33,064 bases of DNA from the NCBI GenBank assembly GCA_029864465.1, contig JAOTTJ010000004.1:1-33064 (forward strand). The letters are read 5' to 3'. Of this stretch, positions 22,620 to 31,429 are shown one piece after another. The notes beneath the pieces were generated by a model that saw nothing but the letters and a program-made list of their open reading frames with translations, was not told the origin of the DNA and ran no database searches. The translations under genes were made by a program, and so were the position numbers. Origin of the DNA: Gammaproteobacteria bacterium. GTDB taxonomy: Bacteria > Pseudomonadota > Gammaproteobacteria > Steroidobacterales > Rariloculaceae. How positions within the stretch are numbered: position 1 is the first letter of the stretch; every line of letters starts with the position of its first letter.

Positions 22620-23387
22620 GTGTTGACCAAGAAAATATTCCGAATCGCGCTGGTTCCGGTGGCCGTGCTCACAGCCGTCGTAATCATTTGGCAAGTTCGC
22701 GGGCAGCAGCAAGCAGCCCCCGTTGCGGCCGAGGTCGGCGTTGTGTCCGAGAACACAGCTACGCAGGCGGCTGCGCCACAACGCATCGTGCTCGCCCAGG
22801 CGAATACGGCCGGTGCTGGCCGACAGTTCGAGCTCGGCGAGGATTACGAGCGCCTGACTCCGGCACAGCCAACGAGCTCGGGCCCCGAGCAGATCGAGGT
22901 CGCCGAGGTCTTCTGGTACGCCTGTCCGCACTGCTACACGTTCGATCCGTATCTGGAGAGCTGGAAGGAAAATCTTCCGGGCGACGTTAGCTTCGTTCGT
23001 ATCCCCGTGCTCTGGGCCGGCATTCACCAAATGCACGCGCGCATCTATTACACGGCCGAGACACTGAACAAGCTCGACGAGATGCACGCGGACGTCTTCC
23101 GCGAGATTCACGTCAACCGCAACGGCCTCGACAATGCGGCCGCGATCGGGAGTTTCTTCGAGAACTATGGCGTCGACGCAGCAACGTTCGACAGCACGTT
23201 CGAATCGTTTGCGGTCTACACGAAACTCCAGCGCGCCGATGAGCTCGCACGCCGCTACCGGATCTCGAGCGTGCCGACCATCATCGTCAACGGCAAGTAC
23301 ACGACGAGCGCAACGATGGCCGGCTCCTACCCACGACTGCTCGAAGTCATCGACGAGCTCATCGACATGGAGCGCGCCGGCGAGTAA
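22620..23387 (+). CDS. dsbA: Membrane-anchored thiol:disulfide interchange protein DsbA
   Basis: Periplasmic disulfide oxidant. The start is GTG at 22620, 8 bases after a strong AGGAG. The 255-residue protein has an N-terminal hydrophobic helix (about 8-25) without an obvious signal peptidase site, then an Ala/Gln-rich linker to about residue 65, so it is probably tethered to the inner membrane. The DsbA thioredoxin fold carries the active site CPHC (102-105) in VFWYACPHCYTF and the cis-Pro loop SVPTIIVNGKY (cis-Pro219). At about 255 residues it is longer than E. coli DsbA (208 with signal). A cytochrome c4-dsbA pair is a common arrangement. Confidence 0.93.
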   Translation: MLTKKIFRIALVPVAVLTAVVIIWQVRGQQQAAPVAAEVGVVSENTATQAAAPQRIVLAQANTAGAGRQFELGEDYERLTPAQPTSSGPEQIEVAEVFWYACPHCYTFDPYLESWKENLPGDVSFVRIPVLWAGIHQMHARIYYTAETLNKLDEMHADVFREIHVNRNGLDNAAAIGSFFENYGVDAATFDSTFESFAVYTKLQRADELARRYRISSVPTIIVNGKYTTSATMAGSYPRLLEVIDELIDMERAGE

Positions 23388-23393
23388 CCCGCG

Positions 23394-23413
23394 GGCCCGT
23401 CACCACGCGGGCC
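23394..23413. terminator. Possible hairpin between convergent dsbA and fieF
   Basis: GGCCCG (23394-23399) pairs with CGGGCC (23408-23413) across an 8-base loop in the 25-bp convergent gap. There is only a short AAAA after it on the plus strand and no U-tract, so terminator activity is uncertain. Confidence 0.3.
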
Positions 23414-24339
23414 TAAAACGGATCCCTGTTCTCGGGTAGACCGTACGGATCGGCGTGGATCAGCACTTCGGCGGCTGGGTATATCTGCCGTACTTCCCGC
23501 TCGACGGCGTCACAGATCGTATGCGCATCGCCCAGGCTGAGCTTCGGATCGAGCTCGAGGTGAAACTGCACAAACTTCGTCGCACCGGCCGAACGCGTGC
23601 GCATGTCATGCAGGCCGAAGACCTCCGGATGCGCGCGCGCGATCTCCCCAATTCGCAGCCGGTCCTCGGCGGGCAGCTCCCGATCCAACAGCACGTCGAG
23701 CGCCTCGCGAACAATTATTGCGACGCTCCAGAGAATCAAGGCCACGACTAGGAGGCCGAGCAACGGATCGAAGATATGCAGGCCCCAGCTCGACGAGAGT
23801 AGGATCGCTGCCAGGACGGCGATATTCGTCAGGATGTCGGCGCGGTAATGCACGGCATCGGCCGCGATCGCGAGCGAACCCGTGCGCCGCACGACGAACC
23901 GCTGAAACGTCACGAGGCCGATCGTCAAGACGAGCGAGATCAGCATGACACCGACACCGACACTCGGACTCTCGACGGGGCTAGGCGCGAGCAGGCGCTC
24001 GATCGCTCGAAAGCACACGTAACCTGCCGAGCCCGTAATGATCACGGCCTGGACGAGGCCGGCAATACCCTCGGACTTACCGTGGCCGAAGCGATGCTCG
24101 CGATCCGCCGGCGAGATGGCGATCTTGACAGCGAACAGCGTGATACCTGAGGCGAGAAGATCCAGCAGCGAGTCCGCTAGCGAGCTCAGCATCGCGACCG
24201 AGTCCGTCGCCAACCATGCCCAGAGCTTCAGGCCGATGAGCGTTGACGCGACGCTGACAGACGCGTAGCCGGCCGCGGTCATGAGCCGTGCTTGCCGCGG
24301 CTCTGTTGCCGCTAATTGTTTGGTAGGGTTTGGATCCAC
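23413..24339 (-). CDS. fieF: Cation diffusion facilitator, FieF/YiiP-like metal exporter
   Basis: Proton-coupled exporter of divalent metals (Zn, Fe, Mn or Cd in relatives) in the inner membrane. It has the six-helix CDF layout and a cytoplasmic C-terminal domain. The transport site is complete: Asp56 and Asp60 in SLADSLLDLL, and His164 and Asp168 in AVHYRADIL, giving the DD-HD set of YiiP. HRFGHGKSEGIAGL and the C-terminal VQFHLELD and EVLIHADP are family features. The start is taken as GTG at 24339 (MDPNPTKQLAATEP), giving 308 residues; the upstream open frame would overlap the aminotransferase gene. An ATG at 24282 is an alternative but would clip helix 1 closely. Confidence 0.9.
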   Translation of the reverse strand: MDPNPTKQLAATEPRQARLMTAAGYASVSVASTLIGLKLWAWLATDSVAMLSSLADSLLDLLASGITLFAVKIAISPADREHRFGHGKSEGIAGLVQAVIITGSAGYVCFRAIERLLAPSPVESPSVGVGVMLISLVLTIGLVTFQRFVVRRTGSLAIAADAVHYRADILTNIAVLAAILLSSSWGLHIFDPLLGLLVVALILWSVAIIVREALDVLLDRELPAEDRLRIGEIARAHPEVFGLHDMRTRSAGATKFVQFHLELDPKLSLGDAHTICDAVEREVRQIYPAAEVLIHADPYGLPENRDPF

Positions 24340-24394
24340 AATTCGTGGAGCTGAGACGCAAGGTCGGTATGTTAGCAGGCTGAGAGGAACGGCC

Positions 24395-25543
24395 TCAAAG
24401 CGCACGGAGCCGTTGCGCGGCCTCTTCCAGCGTTTCGAGCTCCTTGGCGAAACAGAAACGCACGATCCGTCTGTCGGGCGGCTCATCATAGAAGGCCGAG
24501 ACTGGAATGACCGCGACCTTGTGAGCCTCGGTCAACCAGCGGGCGAACTTCTCGTCGGGCAGATCCGAGATCTCGCTGTAATCGGCAAGCTGGAAATAAG
24601 TCCCGCGGGACGGCTTCATGACAAAACGCGTGTCCCGCATCGCCTCGAGGAAGTAGTCACGCTTGCGTTGATAGAAATCCGATAGACCGAGATGGTGCTC
24701 CGGACAGCGCTGCAGATAATCAGCCAAAGCGAACTGCAGCGGTGTAACGGTCGTGAACGTATTGAACTGATGCACGCGCCGAAATTCCGCAGTCAACGGT
24801 CCGGGCGCCACGCAATAACCAACCTTCCAGCCCGTCGCATGGTAGGTCTTGCCGAACGAGAATACAGCGAAGCTGCGTTCGGCGAGCTCCGGATGCGCCA
24901 GCACGCTCGTATGACCGAGGTCATCGAAAACGATGTGCTCGTAGACTTCGTCGCTGAGCACATAGCAGTCGTATGTGCTTAACGTCGAAGCCAGGCGATC
25001 GAGATCTTCACGCAACAAAACTGATCCAGTCGGATTGTGCGGCGTATTGATAATCACGAGGCGGGTACGCTCGTTGAGTGCGGCGGTCAATCGACCCCAG
25101 TCGATGCCGAATGACGGTGAACGTAGAGGAATGTGGATCGTCTTGGCGCCGGCGAGCGTTACGGCAGGCTCGTAGGAGTCGTAGGCGGGGTCGAACACGA
25201 CGACCTCATCGCCAGCACGAACGATCGAGTGTATCGCGCAAAATAACGCCTCCGTCGCACCGCTCGTCACCGTGATGTCAGTTACCGGATCGGCGTCCGC
25301 ACCGTACAACGCCGCGACCTTCGCGGCGATTTGCTCCCGGAGCGCCTCGACCCCGGCCATAGGCGGATACTGGTTGTGGCCGCGATGCATGTGCTCGGTC
25401 ACGAGATCGAGCAACTGGGCAGGCGGTTGGAAATCCGGAAATCCCTGCGATAAATTGATCGCACCGAACTCTTCCGCCAGGTGCGACATGGTTGTGAAGA
25501 TCGTCGTACCGACGCCGGGCAGCTTACTCGTTAGCGGCTGCAT
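24395..25543 (-). CDS. ybdL: Methionine/branched aminotransferase of the YbdL (KAT) type
   Basis: Class I/II PLP aminotransferase. The start at 25543 is supported by GGAG six bases upstream and gives MQPLTSKLPGVGTTIFTTMS, the typical YbdL opening; 382 residues. Seen: INLSQGFPDFQPP, SGATEALFCAI, NTPHNPTG (167-173, with Asn170), SDEVYEH, and the PLP lysine Lys232 in FSFGKTYHATGWKVGY. YbdL of E. coli prefers methionine, histidine and phenylalanine with keto acids; relatives act in the methionine salvage pathway or as kynurenine aminotransferases. The substrate here is unproven. The gene is 55 bp upstream of fieF on the same strand and diverges from a DUF2905 gene across 30 bp. Confidence 0.9.
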   Translation of the reverse strand: MQPLTSKLPGVGTTIFTTMSHLAEEFGAINLSQGFPDFQPPAQLLDLVTEHMHRGHNQYPPMAGVEALREQIAAKVAALYGADADPVTDITVTSGATEALFCAIHSIVRAGDEVVVFDPAYDSYEPAVTLAGAKTIHIPLRSPSFGIDWGRLTAALNERTRLVIINTPHNPTGSVLLREDLDRLASTLSTYDCYVLSDEVYEHIVFDDLGHTSVLAHPELAERSFAVFSFGKTYHATGWKVGYCVAPGPLTAEFRRVHQFNTFTTVTPLQFALADYLQRCPEHHLGLSDFYQRKRDYFLEAMRDTRFVMKPSRGTYFQLADYSEISDLPDEKFARWLTEAHKVAVIPVSAFYDEPPDRRIVRFCFAKELETLEEAAQRLRAL

Positions 25544-25573
25544 CGGCGTCTCCGAGAACGCGACTGTAATTCC

Positions 25574-25786
25574 ATGCTGGCAAGACTCTTCATCATTGGT
25601 GGCATCACGCTGTTGCTCATAGGGCTCGCGCTGCTGTACGCGCCGGGGCTCATCAACTGGTTCGGCCGGTTGCCCGGCGACCTCCATTTCGAGCGCGGCG
25701 GCACACGTATTTTCATACCGATCACGTCGATGATCATCGTGAGCCTCGTGCTGACGGTGATCGTCAATCTATTCTTGCGGCGGTAA
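25574..25786 (+). CDS. DUF2905 small membrane protein
   Basis: A 70-residue protein of unknown function with two membrane helices (about 5-24 and 48-67) flanking the family core GRLPGDLHFERGGTRIFIPITS. This GRLPGD...FxPIT pattern defines DUF2905. It lies divergently 30 bp from the ybdL start and 22 bp before the convergent OPT transporter, so it seems to be a single-gene unit. Confidence 0.87.
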   Translation: MLARLFIIGGITLLLIGLALLYAPGLINWFGRLPGDLHFERGGTRIFIPITSMIIVSLVLTVIVNLFLRR

Positions 25787-25790
25787 GCAA

Positions 25791-25807
25791 CGCAGCGAAA
25801 CGCTGCG
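25791..25807. terminator. Hairpin between DUF2905 gene and OPT gene
   Basis: A perfect 7-bp stem, CGCAGCG-AAA-CGCTGCG, fills nearly the whole 22-bp gap between two convergent genes. It lacks a U-tract on either strand, but its position suggests bidirectional termination. Confidence 0.45.
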
Positions 25808-25808
25808 C

Positions 25809-27725
25809 CTATGTGCTCTTCGTGCCGACTCGATAGAGCCATCCGGCCAGACCGGCGATGACCAGAAGCCCGACAAAGCTGGGCACACCGGCATCGATGG
25901 CGATGACGTTGGGATTGCCTGTCAGCACGATCGGAACCGCCATCGCGATCCCAATCAAAGCCTCACCCGTAATCAAGCCTGACGCAAAGAGCAGGCCGTT
26001 ACGCTTCGCCAACGCTGAGTCGCCAGCGCCGGCCTCGGTCCGCCGACTCGCGGCGTAGGCGATGAGCCCACCCAGCAGGATTGCCGTCGAAAGCTCGAGC
26101 GGCAGGTAAATCCCGACCGCGACCGCGAGCACGGGCGCGCGCCATGCCGCACCGCTGAGCTTGAGGTACTCGTCGAGCGCAACGATAACAGCGCCGACAC
26201 CCGCGCCCGCGGCGATCATGTTCCATGGCAAGCCGGCACCGAAAACGCCCTCGGCGACGGAGGCCATGAGCGTCGCCTGCGGCGCCAGCAGCGCATCGGG
26301 CTGCTCCGGCGTCGGCACGCCGATACCATAAGCCTGCAGCAGCAGATTCAGGATCGGCGCCATGACGAGCACGGCGCTCAGCACGCCGATGCCCTGCATG
26401 AGCTGCTGCTTCCACGGCGTTGCGCCGACGATGTAGCCGGCCTTGAGGTCCTGCAAATTGTCTCCGGCTATCGCCGCGGCACAGCAGACGACGGCGCCGA
26501 CCATGATCGCCGCTGCCGGGCCGTTGAGCGCCTCGGCCCCCATGAGCCAGAACAGCAGCAGCGACGTGAACAAGATCGTCGCGATCGTAATGCCGGAGAT
26601 CGGGTTGTTGGAGGAACCGACGAGTCCAGCCATGTACGCAGCAACCGATGAGAATAGGAAGCCCGCGATGACCATCACGATCGTCATCGCGAACGCGATA
26701 CCGACGTTCGCGACGATGGTTTGATAGACGACAAAAATCGGCACGATGAATACCGCGATGCCGATAAACACGAGCCGCATCGGCGTATCGTGCTGCGTAT
26801 GGTCGTAGGCCGCACCCGCGTTACGGACTTTCGTCTTGAGCCCGCTGACGACGCCCGACACGAGCGAGCCGCGCATCGAGATCAACGCCCAGACGCCGCC
26901 GACGAGCATCGCGCCGACACCGAGATAGCGGATCTGTGACGTCCAGATCGCATAGGCGAGATCGCCCGCGGCCATGCCGCCGGTGAATTGCGCGGCGAGC
27001 CCCGGGTCACCGTCGAGCAACCAGGTCGAGTAGATCGGGATCGCCACATACCATGAGATCGCACCGCCGAGGAAAACCAGCACGGCGATGTTGAGGCCGA
27101 CGATATAGCCGACGCTCACGAGCGCAGGTGAGAGGTTCATGCCGATGTAAGCAATCGTGCTCGAGCCGACGTAGGTCGCCGCCTGGGCTGTGCCGGCCCA
27201 GAGTCTGAAACCCGTTTCGACGAGCTTTGTGGCTGCGCCGAGCACCCCGGCCAGTCCGAGAATCTTCGCGCCCTGTCCCGGCGCTGCGCCGACCTTGAGC
27301 ACCTCGGCCGTCGCTGTGCCCTCGGGGTACGCGAGCTGCTCCTCGACGATGAGCGAGCGCCGCAACGGGATCGTGAACAGGACACCGAGCAGCCCGCCGA
27401 GCCCGGCGATTACCGTGACCCACATGTAGTCGAAGACGTTCCAGTAGCCGAGAATGATCAGCGCGGGAATCGTGAAGATTACGCCCGCCGCAATCGACTC
27501 TCCCGCTGACGCTGCCGTCTGTACGATGTTGTTCTCGAGGATGTTCGAGTTCTTGAACAATTTCAGCACGGCCATCGAAATTACAGCCGCAGGAATCGAC
27601 GCTGAAACGGTCATGCCCGCGAACAAGCCGAGATAAGCATTCGCACCGGCGAGCACCATCGACAGAACGAGGCCGAGGAAGATCGCCTTGACCGTCAGTT
27701 GCGGTAGCGGTTGAGCAGCAGCCAT
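25809..27725 (-). CDS. OPT family oligopeptide transporter
   Basis: Inner-membrane transporter of the OPT family, whose members take up oligopeptides, glutathione or metal-chelate conjugates. The start at 27725 (MAAAQPLPQLTVKAIFLG) follows GGGAG and gives 638 residues; the upstream open frame is not needed. Many hydrophobic helices are evident, with OPT segments GANAYLGLFAGMTVSASIPAAVISMAVLK, NNIVQTAASAGESIAAGVIFTIPAL, EEQLAYPEGTATAEVLK and GDNLQDLKAGYIVGATPWKQQ. These match the prokaryotic OPT subgroup. The neighbouring gamma-glutamyltransferase and POT transporter suggest peptide or glutathione use (inference). Confidence 0.93.
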   Translation of the reverse strand: MAAAQPLPQLTVKAIFLGLVLSMVLAGANAYLGLFAGMTVSASIPAAVISMAVLKLFKNSNILENNIVQTAASAGESIAAGVIFTIPALIILGYWNVFDYMWVTVIAGLGGLLGVLFTIPLRRSLIVEEQLAYPEGTATAEVLKVGAAPGQGAKILGLAGVLGAATKLVETGFRLWAGTAQAATYVGSSTIAYIGMNLSPALVSVGYIVGLNIAVLVFLGGAISWYVAIPIYSTWLLDGDPGLAAQFTGGMAAGDLAYAIWTSQIRYLGVGAMLVGGVWALISMRGSLVSGVVSGLKTKVRNAGAAYDHTQHDTPMRLVFIGIAVFIVPIFVVYQTIVANVGIAFAMTIVMVIAGFLFSSVAAYMAGLVGSSNNPISGITIATILFTSLLLFWLMGAEALNGPAAAIMVGAVVCCAAAIAGDNLQDLKAGYIVGATPWKQQLMQGIGVLSAVLVMAPILNLLLQAYGIGVPTPEQPDALLAPQATLMASVAEGVFGAGLPWNMIAAGAGVGAVIVALDEYLKLSGAAWRAPVLAVAVGIYLPLELSTAILLGGLIAYAASRRTEAGAGDSALAKRNGLLFASGLITGEALIGIAMAVPIVLTGNPNVIAIDAGVPSFVGLLVIAGLAGWLYRVGTKST

Positions 27726-27815
27726 GTGGGACTCCCGTCTTTGTTGTTTGATGCCTGCCGACGCCGGCTGGCCGTCTTTGCGGCTGCACTCCATCATACG
27801 CTACGGCCAAAACCT

Positions 27816-27844
27816 TTGGCATCGATCCGCCGCTGTCGTATCCG
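27816..27844 (+). promoter_or_regulatory. Possible sigma-70 promoter for the gamma-glutamyltransferase gene
   Basis: TTGGCA (27816-27821), a 17-bp spacer and TATCCG (27839-27844) lie in the divergent region between the OPT gene and the gamma-glutamyltransferase gene, about 80 bases before the latter. The -35 is good and the -10 is poor. Confidence 0.3.
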
Positions 27845-27921
27845 GTCAGGGCTGCTATCCTTGAATGGCACCGCGGGACTGCAACGACCTCGGTGACGCG
27901 AAACCAGGCGGGGGGATTTTT

Positions 27922-29823
27922 ATGTTTCACGCACTCGAACGTTTGCGCTTGTCGCTCTGTTTCACAATGGCGGCGAGCCTGTTGGGCGAGGCCGCTGCGC
28001 AAGTGCCTGTCCAGGACCAACAGCCGATCGGATCGGCATTACGTCCTGCCGTTATCGGTCCGGCGGCCGGCGTCTCGACCGGGCACCCGCTGACGACCTC
28101 CGCCGCGCTCAAGATTCTCCTGCAAGGCGGCAATGCATTCGATGCCGGAGCGGCGGCGCTGCTCGCCGGCGGCGTGCTCGAGCAGGACCTCTATAGCCTC
28201 GGCGGCGAGGCGCTCGTGCTCGTCTATCCGCAGAATGAACGCGAGGTCATCTCGATCGTCGGTCAGGGCTGGGCCCCGCAGGCCGCAGATATCGAATGGT
28301 ATCGGTCACGCGACAGGACACTCGAAGGAGCCGGTCTCGACCCTGCTGTCGTACCTGGTGCTGTCCACGCCGCGCTGACGGTCCTAGAGCGATGGGGAAC
28401 CATGAGCTTTGAAACCGTGAGCGCCTCTGCAATCGAGTACGCCGAGAACGGGTTTCCGTTGCGCCCGAGCACGGCGGCCGCTATTCGGCGCGAGGCTGAA
28501 TTCATCGAGCAGTGGCCCGATAACCAGCGGTACTGGCTAAAGGCGAACGGCTCTTTTTACGAAGCCGGCGAAACCCTCAAGCTACCGACGCTGGCGGCAA
28601 CGCTTCGACGTATGGTAGAGGCCGAGCGCTCAGCCGCTGCCCGTGGCAGGGAGGCCGGCATTGTCGCCGCGCGCGAACGATTCTATGCCGGTGACATCGC
28701 CCGCGATATGGTTGCTTTCCTCGACGAGCACGGCACGCCGTTCGCTCTTGCTGACTTTGCAGAGTTCTTCGCCCGTATCGAGGCGCCGGCGCAGACGACC
28801 TATCGAGACTACACGGTCTACAAGCACGGCTTCGTGAGTCAGGGCCCTGCACTGCTGCAAATGCTGAACATACTCGAGAACTTCGATCTGCGCGCAATGG
28901 GTTATGGCAGCGCAGACTACTTCCATACGATCACCGAGGCGATGAAGCTCGCGTTCGCCGACCGAGATAGCTATTACGCCGACACGGCCTTCGTCGACGT
29001 GCCCGGCCGGGGCTTGTTGTCGAAAGCCTACGCTGCGCAACGCGCCGCGCTGATCGATCCGGGGCGATCCTCAACCGCTTACACCGCGGGTGACCCCCTG
29101 CCATTCGATCCGGATGTCAAACGATGGGACTTCTGGCGTGCCGATCTATCTGACGTTGCGGCTCTGAGCGTGCCGTCATCCGATCGGCTGATGGCCTCGC
29201 TTGGCCGCGACTCGGCCGGGACGAGCAAAGACACGACCCATGTCGCGATTATCGATCGCGAAGGCAATATCTTCGACGCAACACCGAGCGGCGGCTGGAT
29301 CGGCGGCGCCGTTATTCTCGGCGATACGGGTATCGGCCTGAGCGTTCGCGGCGAGCAATTCTGGCTCGACGAGACGCGCGCGAATCAACTGCGCCCGCGG
29401 GCTCGACCACGCTACAGCCTCACGCCGAGCATCGTATTCAAGGACGGCGAACCGTTTATGGCTATCGGTACGCCCGGCGGCGACAATCAGGAGCAGACCA
29501 TCCTCCAGGCATTCCTCAGCATTGTCGAGTTCTGGGATGACTGGTATCCGAACGTGCATGCCGCGATCGAGCGCCCGCGCGTGCAGACGTCGCATTTCTT
29601 CGGCTCTTTCTGGCCGCACAGTGCCGGATTCAATCGCCTGGGTGTCGAGGCCAACGTATCCGAGTCTGTCTACGCGGAACTTCGTGCGCGCGGCCATGAG
29701 GTCGAGCGCCTGCGCACGTTCGGTATGTCGGGTTGCGCGACGACCGTGCTTATCGACCCGGCGACTGGTAATCGCATTGCGGGTGCTGATCCGCGGCGCG
29801 ACTGCTACGCGATCGCGTATTAA
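27922..29823 (+). CDS. ggt: Gamma-glutamyltransferase family protein (periplasmic)
   Basis: Ntn-hydrolase that cleaves or transfers gamma-glutamyl groups, for example from glutathione. The start at 27922 follows GGGGGGA and opens a signal peptide (MFHALERLRLSLCFTMAASLLGEAAAQ); 633 residues. The proenzyme would self-cleave before the nucleophile Thr438 in KDTTHVAIIDREGN, aligned with Thr391 of E. coli Ggt. Also seen: GHPLTTSAALKILLQGGNAFDAGAAALLA, MGYGSADYFHTITEAMKLAFADRDSYYAD and GTPGGDNQEQT. The lid and C-terminal part differ from classic Ggt (SGGWIGGAVILGDTGIGLSVRGEQFWLDE), so it belongs to the broader GGT-like family and the true substrate is open. Confidence 0.88.
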   Translation: MFHALERLRLSLCFTMAASLLGEAAAQVPVQDQQPIGSALRPAVIGPAAGVSTGHPLTTSAALKILLQGGNAFDAGAAALLAGGVLEQDLYSLGGEALVLVYPQNEREVISIVGQGWAPQAADIEWYRSRDRTLEGAGLDPAVVPGAVHAALTVLERWGTMSFETVSASAIEYAENGFPLRPSTAAAIRREAEFIEQWPDNQRYWLKANGSFYEAGETLKLPTLAATLRRMVEAERSAAARGREAGIVAARERFYAGDIARDMVAFLDEHGTPFALADFAEFFARIEAPAQTTYRDYTVYKHGFVSQGPALLQMLNILENFDLRAMGYGSADYFHTITEAMKLAFADRDSYYADTAFVDVPGRGLLSKAYAAQRAALIDPGRSSTAYTAGDPLPFDPDVKRWDFWRADLSDVAALSVPSSDRLMASLGRDSAGTSKDTTHVAIIDREGNIFDATPSGGWIGGAVILGDTGIGLSVRGEQFWLDETRANQLRPRARPRYSLTPSIVFKDGEPFMAIGTPGGDNQEQTILQAFLSIVEFWDDWYPNVHAAIERPRVQTSHFFGSFWPHSAGFNRLGVEANVSESVYAELRARGHEVERLRTFGMSGCATTVLIDPATGNRIAGADPRRDCYAIAY

Positions 29824-29884
29824 TCGAACATGAGAGGAGCGCTACGCTGCTCATCGCCGCGCCAGCAGTAGTTCGAGGTGGGGG

Positions 29885-31384
29885 TCAGCGCGCGTCGCCC
29901 ATCATCCGCTTCAGAGGCTTCGCACAAAGCGCAAGTAGCACGCCGGATCCGACCGTCGTCAAGACGATCTGTAGATACAAGCCGGGCATCTCCTCGACAG
30001 CGTCGGCGCGAAACTCCCCAGCGATCAAGCCCGCGATGATGTTGCCGAGTGAGGCTGCAAGAAACCAGACACCCATCATCTGGCCGACGAAACGGCGCGG
30101 CGCGAGCCTGCTGACTGAGCTCAAGCCTACCGGGCTCAAGGCGAGCTCACCCATCGTATGTAAGAGATAGGTGAAGAACAGCCATGTCGGTAGCACTTGA
30201 TCACCGGCTGCGACGAGCCGCGCGGCGCCGATCATGACGGCGAAACCCGCGCCGAGAATCATCAGCCCAGCGGCGAACTTGAGCGGCGCCGCAGGATTCA
30301 GGTGACGGCGCGCGAGCGACACCCACAACATCGAATACAGCGGCGCGAGCACGATGATGAAGATCGGGTTCAGCGACTGAAACCAAGCGGCCGGGATCTC
30401 GAACGCGCCGAACTCCCGGATCGTGTAGCGTTCGGCGAACAGATTCAGTGATGAACCCGCCTGCTCGAACCCCGCCCAAAACATGGCTGCCGCGAGAAAT
30501 AACGCCAGAATTACGACGACACGCCCTCGCTCCTCAGGCGTGAGGCCGCCGAGCAGAAAGAGGTAGGCGAAATAGAGCAACCCGACTGCAGCAATTACGT
30601 AGGTCGTGCCGCGAGCGAGCAGCACCGCATCGAATCGAACCACGCCCGTCAGCCCGGCCAGGAGCAAACCACCAATGACCGACAAAGAGAGCGCTATCCC
30701 GACCCAAGCGTTGCGCCGCATGCCGCCCTCGGATGCGGCGTGCTCAGGCTCGAGCCCGGCAGAACCGAGATACGCGCGGCTGGCGCGGAACTGGATGAGC
30801 CCGACGAGCATTCCGACGCCCGCGGCAGCGAACCCATAATGCCAGTTGTCTCGCGCGAGTAATCCGCAGACCAACGGCCCAAGTGCGGCGCCGATGTTGA
30901 TGCCCATATAGAAAATCGTGAAGCCCGCATCGCGGCGCTCGTCCCCGCGCCCATAGAGCTCGCCGACGATCGCGCTGATGTTTGGTTTCAGCAGACCGGT
31001 ACCGAGCACGACGAGAACGAGGCCGAGAAAGAAAGTGCCCAAGCCCGGTATCGCGAGCACGAAGTGCCCCGACATGATCACGATTCCGCCAAGCCACACG
31101 GCGCGTTGCGCACCCGTCAGCCGATCGGCGATCCAACCGCCCGGCAGCGCGACGAGATAGACCGCCGCCGTGTAGAGCCCGTAAATCGCAGTCGCTGTTT
31201 GATCTGAGAAAGCCAGACCGCCTTGCTCGATCTGATCGACCATGAACAGCACGAGCAGCGCGCGCATGCCGTAGTAGCTGAAACGCTCCCACATCTCCGT
31301 AAAGAACAACGTGCTCAGGCCGCGCGGGTGGCCGAGAAACTGAGCCTGGGATTGTGCGCCAACGCTACCGGCTACGCTGCTCAT
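29885..31384 (-). CDS. POT/PTR2 family proton-coupled di/tripeptide transporter
   Basis: MFS-fold peptide-proton symporter, 499 residues. The start at 31384 (second codon of the TTG-ATG pair) follows AGGA. The POT signature is clear: FFTEMWERFSYYGMRALLVLFM holds the ExxERFxYY proton-coupling motif. GTGLLKPNISAIVGELYGRGDERRDAGFTIFYMGINIGAALGPLVCG is the PTR2 signature region, and FEQAGSSLNLFAERYT is the later conserved segment. It is convergent with the gamma-glutamyltransferase gene. With that enzyme and the OPT transporter it forms a peptide-use neighbourhood. Confidence 0.95.
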   Translation of the reverse strand: MSSVAGSVGAQSQAQFLGHPRGLSTLFFTEMWERFSYYGMRALLVLFMVDQIEQGGLAFSDQTATAIYGLYTAAVYLVALPGGWIADRLTGAQRAVWLGGIVIMSGHFVLAIPGLGTFFLGLVLVVLGTGLLKPNISAIVGELYGRGDERRDAGFTIFYMGINIGAALGPLVCGLLARDNWHYGFAAAGVGMLVGLIQFRASRAYLGSAGLEPEHAASEGGMRRNAWVGIALSLSVIGGLLLAGLTGVVRFDAVLLARGTTYVIAAVGLLYFAYLFLLGGLTPEERGRVVVILALFLAAAMFWAGFEQAGSSLNLFAERYTIREFGAFEIPAAWFQSLNPIFIIVLAPLYSMLWVSLARRHLNPAAPLKFAAGLMILGAGFAVMIGAARLVAAGDQVLPTWLFFTYLLHTMGELALSPVGLSSVSRLAPRRFVGQMMGVWFLAASLGNIIAGLIAGEFRADAVEEMPGLYLQIVLTTVGSGVLLALCAKPLKRMMGDAR

Positions 31385-31429
31385 CAATAAGGGGTCCTGC
31401 TAGGTAGTACCGCGGCACGAGGTCGCGAG

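Noticed and set aside
24337-24349. CCACAATTCGTGG inverted repeat at the fieF start as a metal-regulator operator
   Set aside because: Arms are only four bases; the site contains the start codon, and no match to a known Fur, Zur or MntR box was evident.
27007-28020. 337-residue minus-strand open frame overlapping the OPT and gamma-glutamyltransferase genes
   Set aside because: Shadow frame: Arg-rich, no family features, and it crosses two real genes and the promoter region between them.
29824-29884. GAGC...GCTC repeat in the gap between the gamma-glutamyltransferase and POT genes as a terminator
   Set aside because: The stem is short and broken and has no U-tract.
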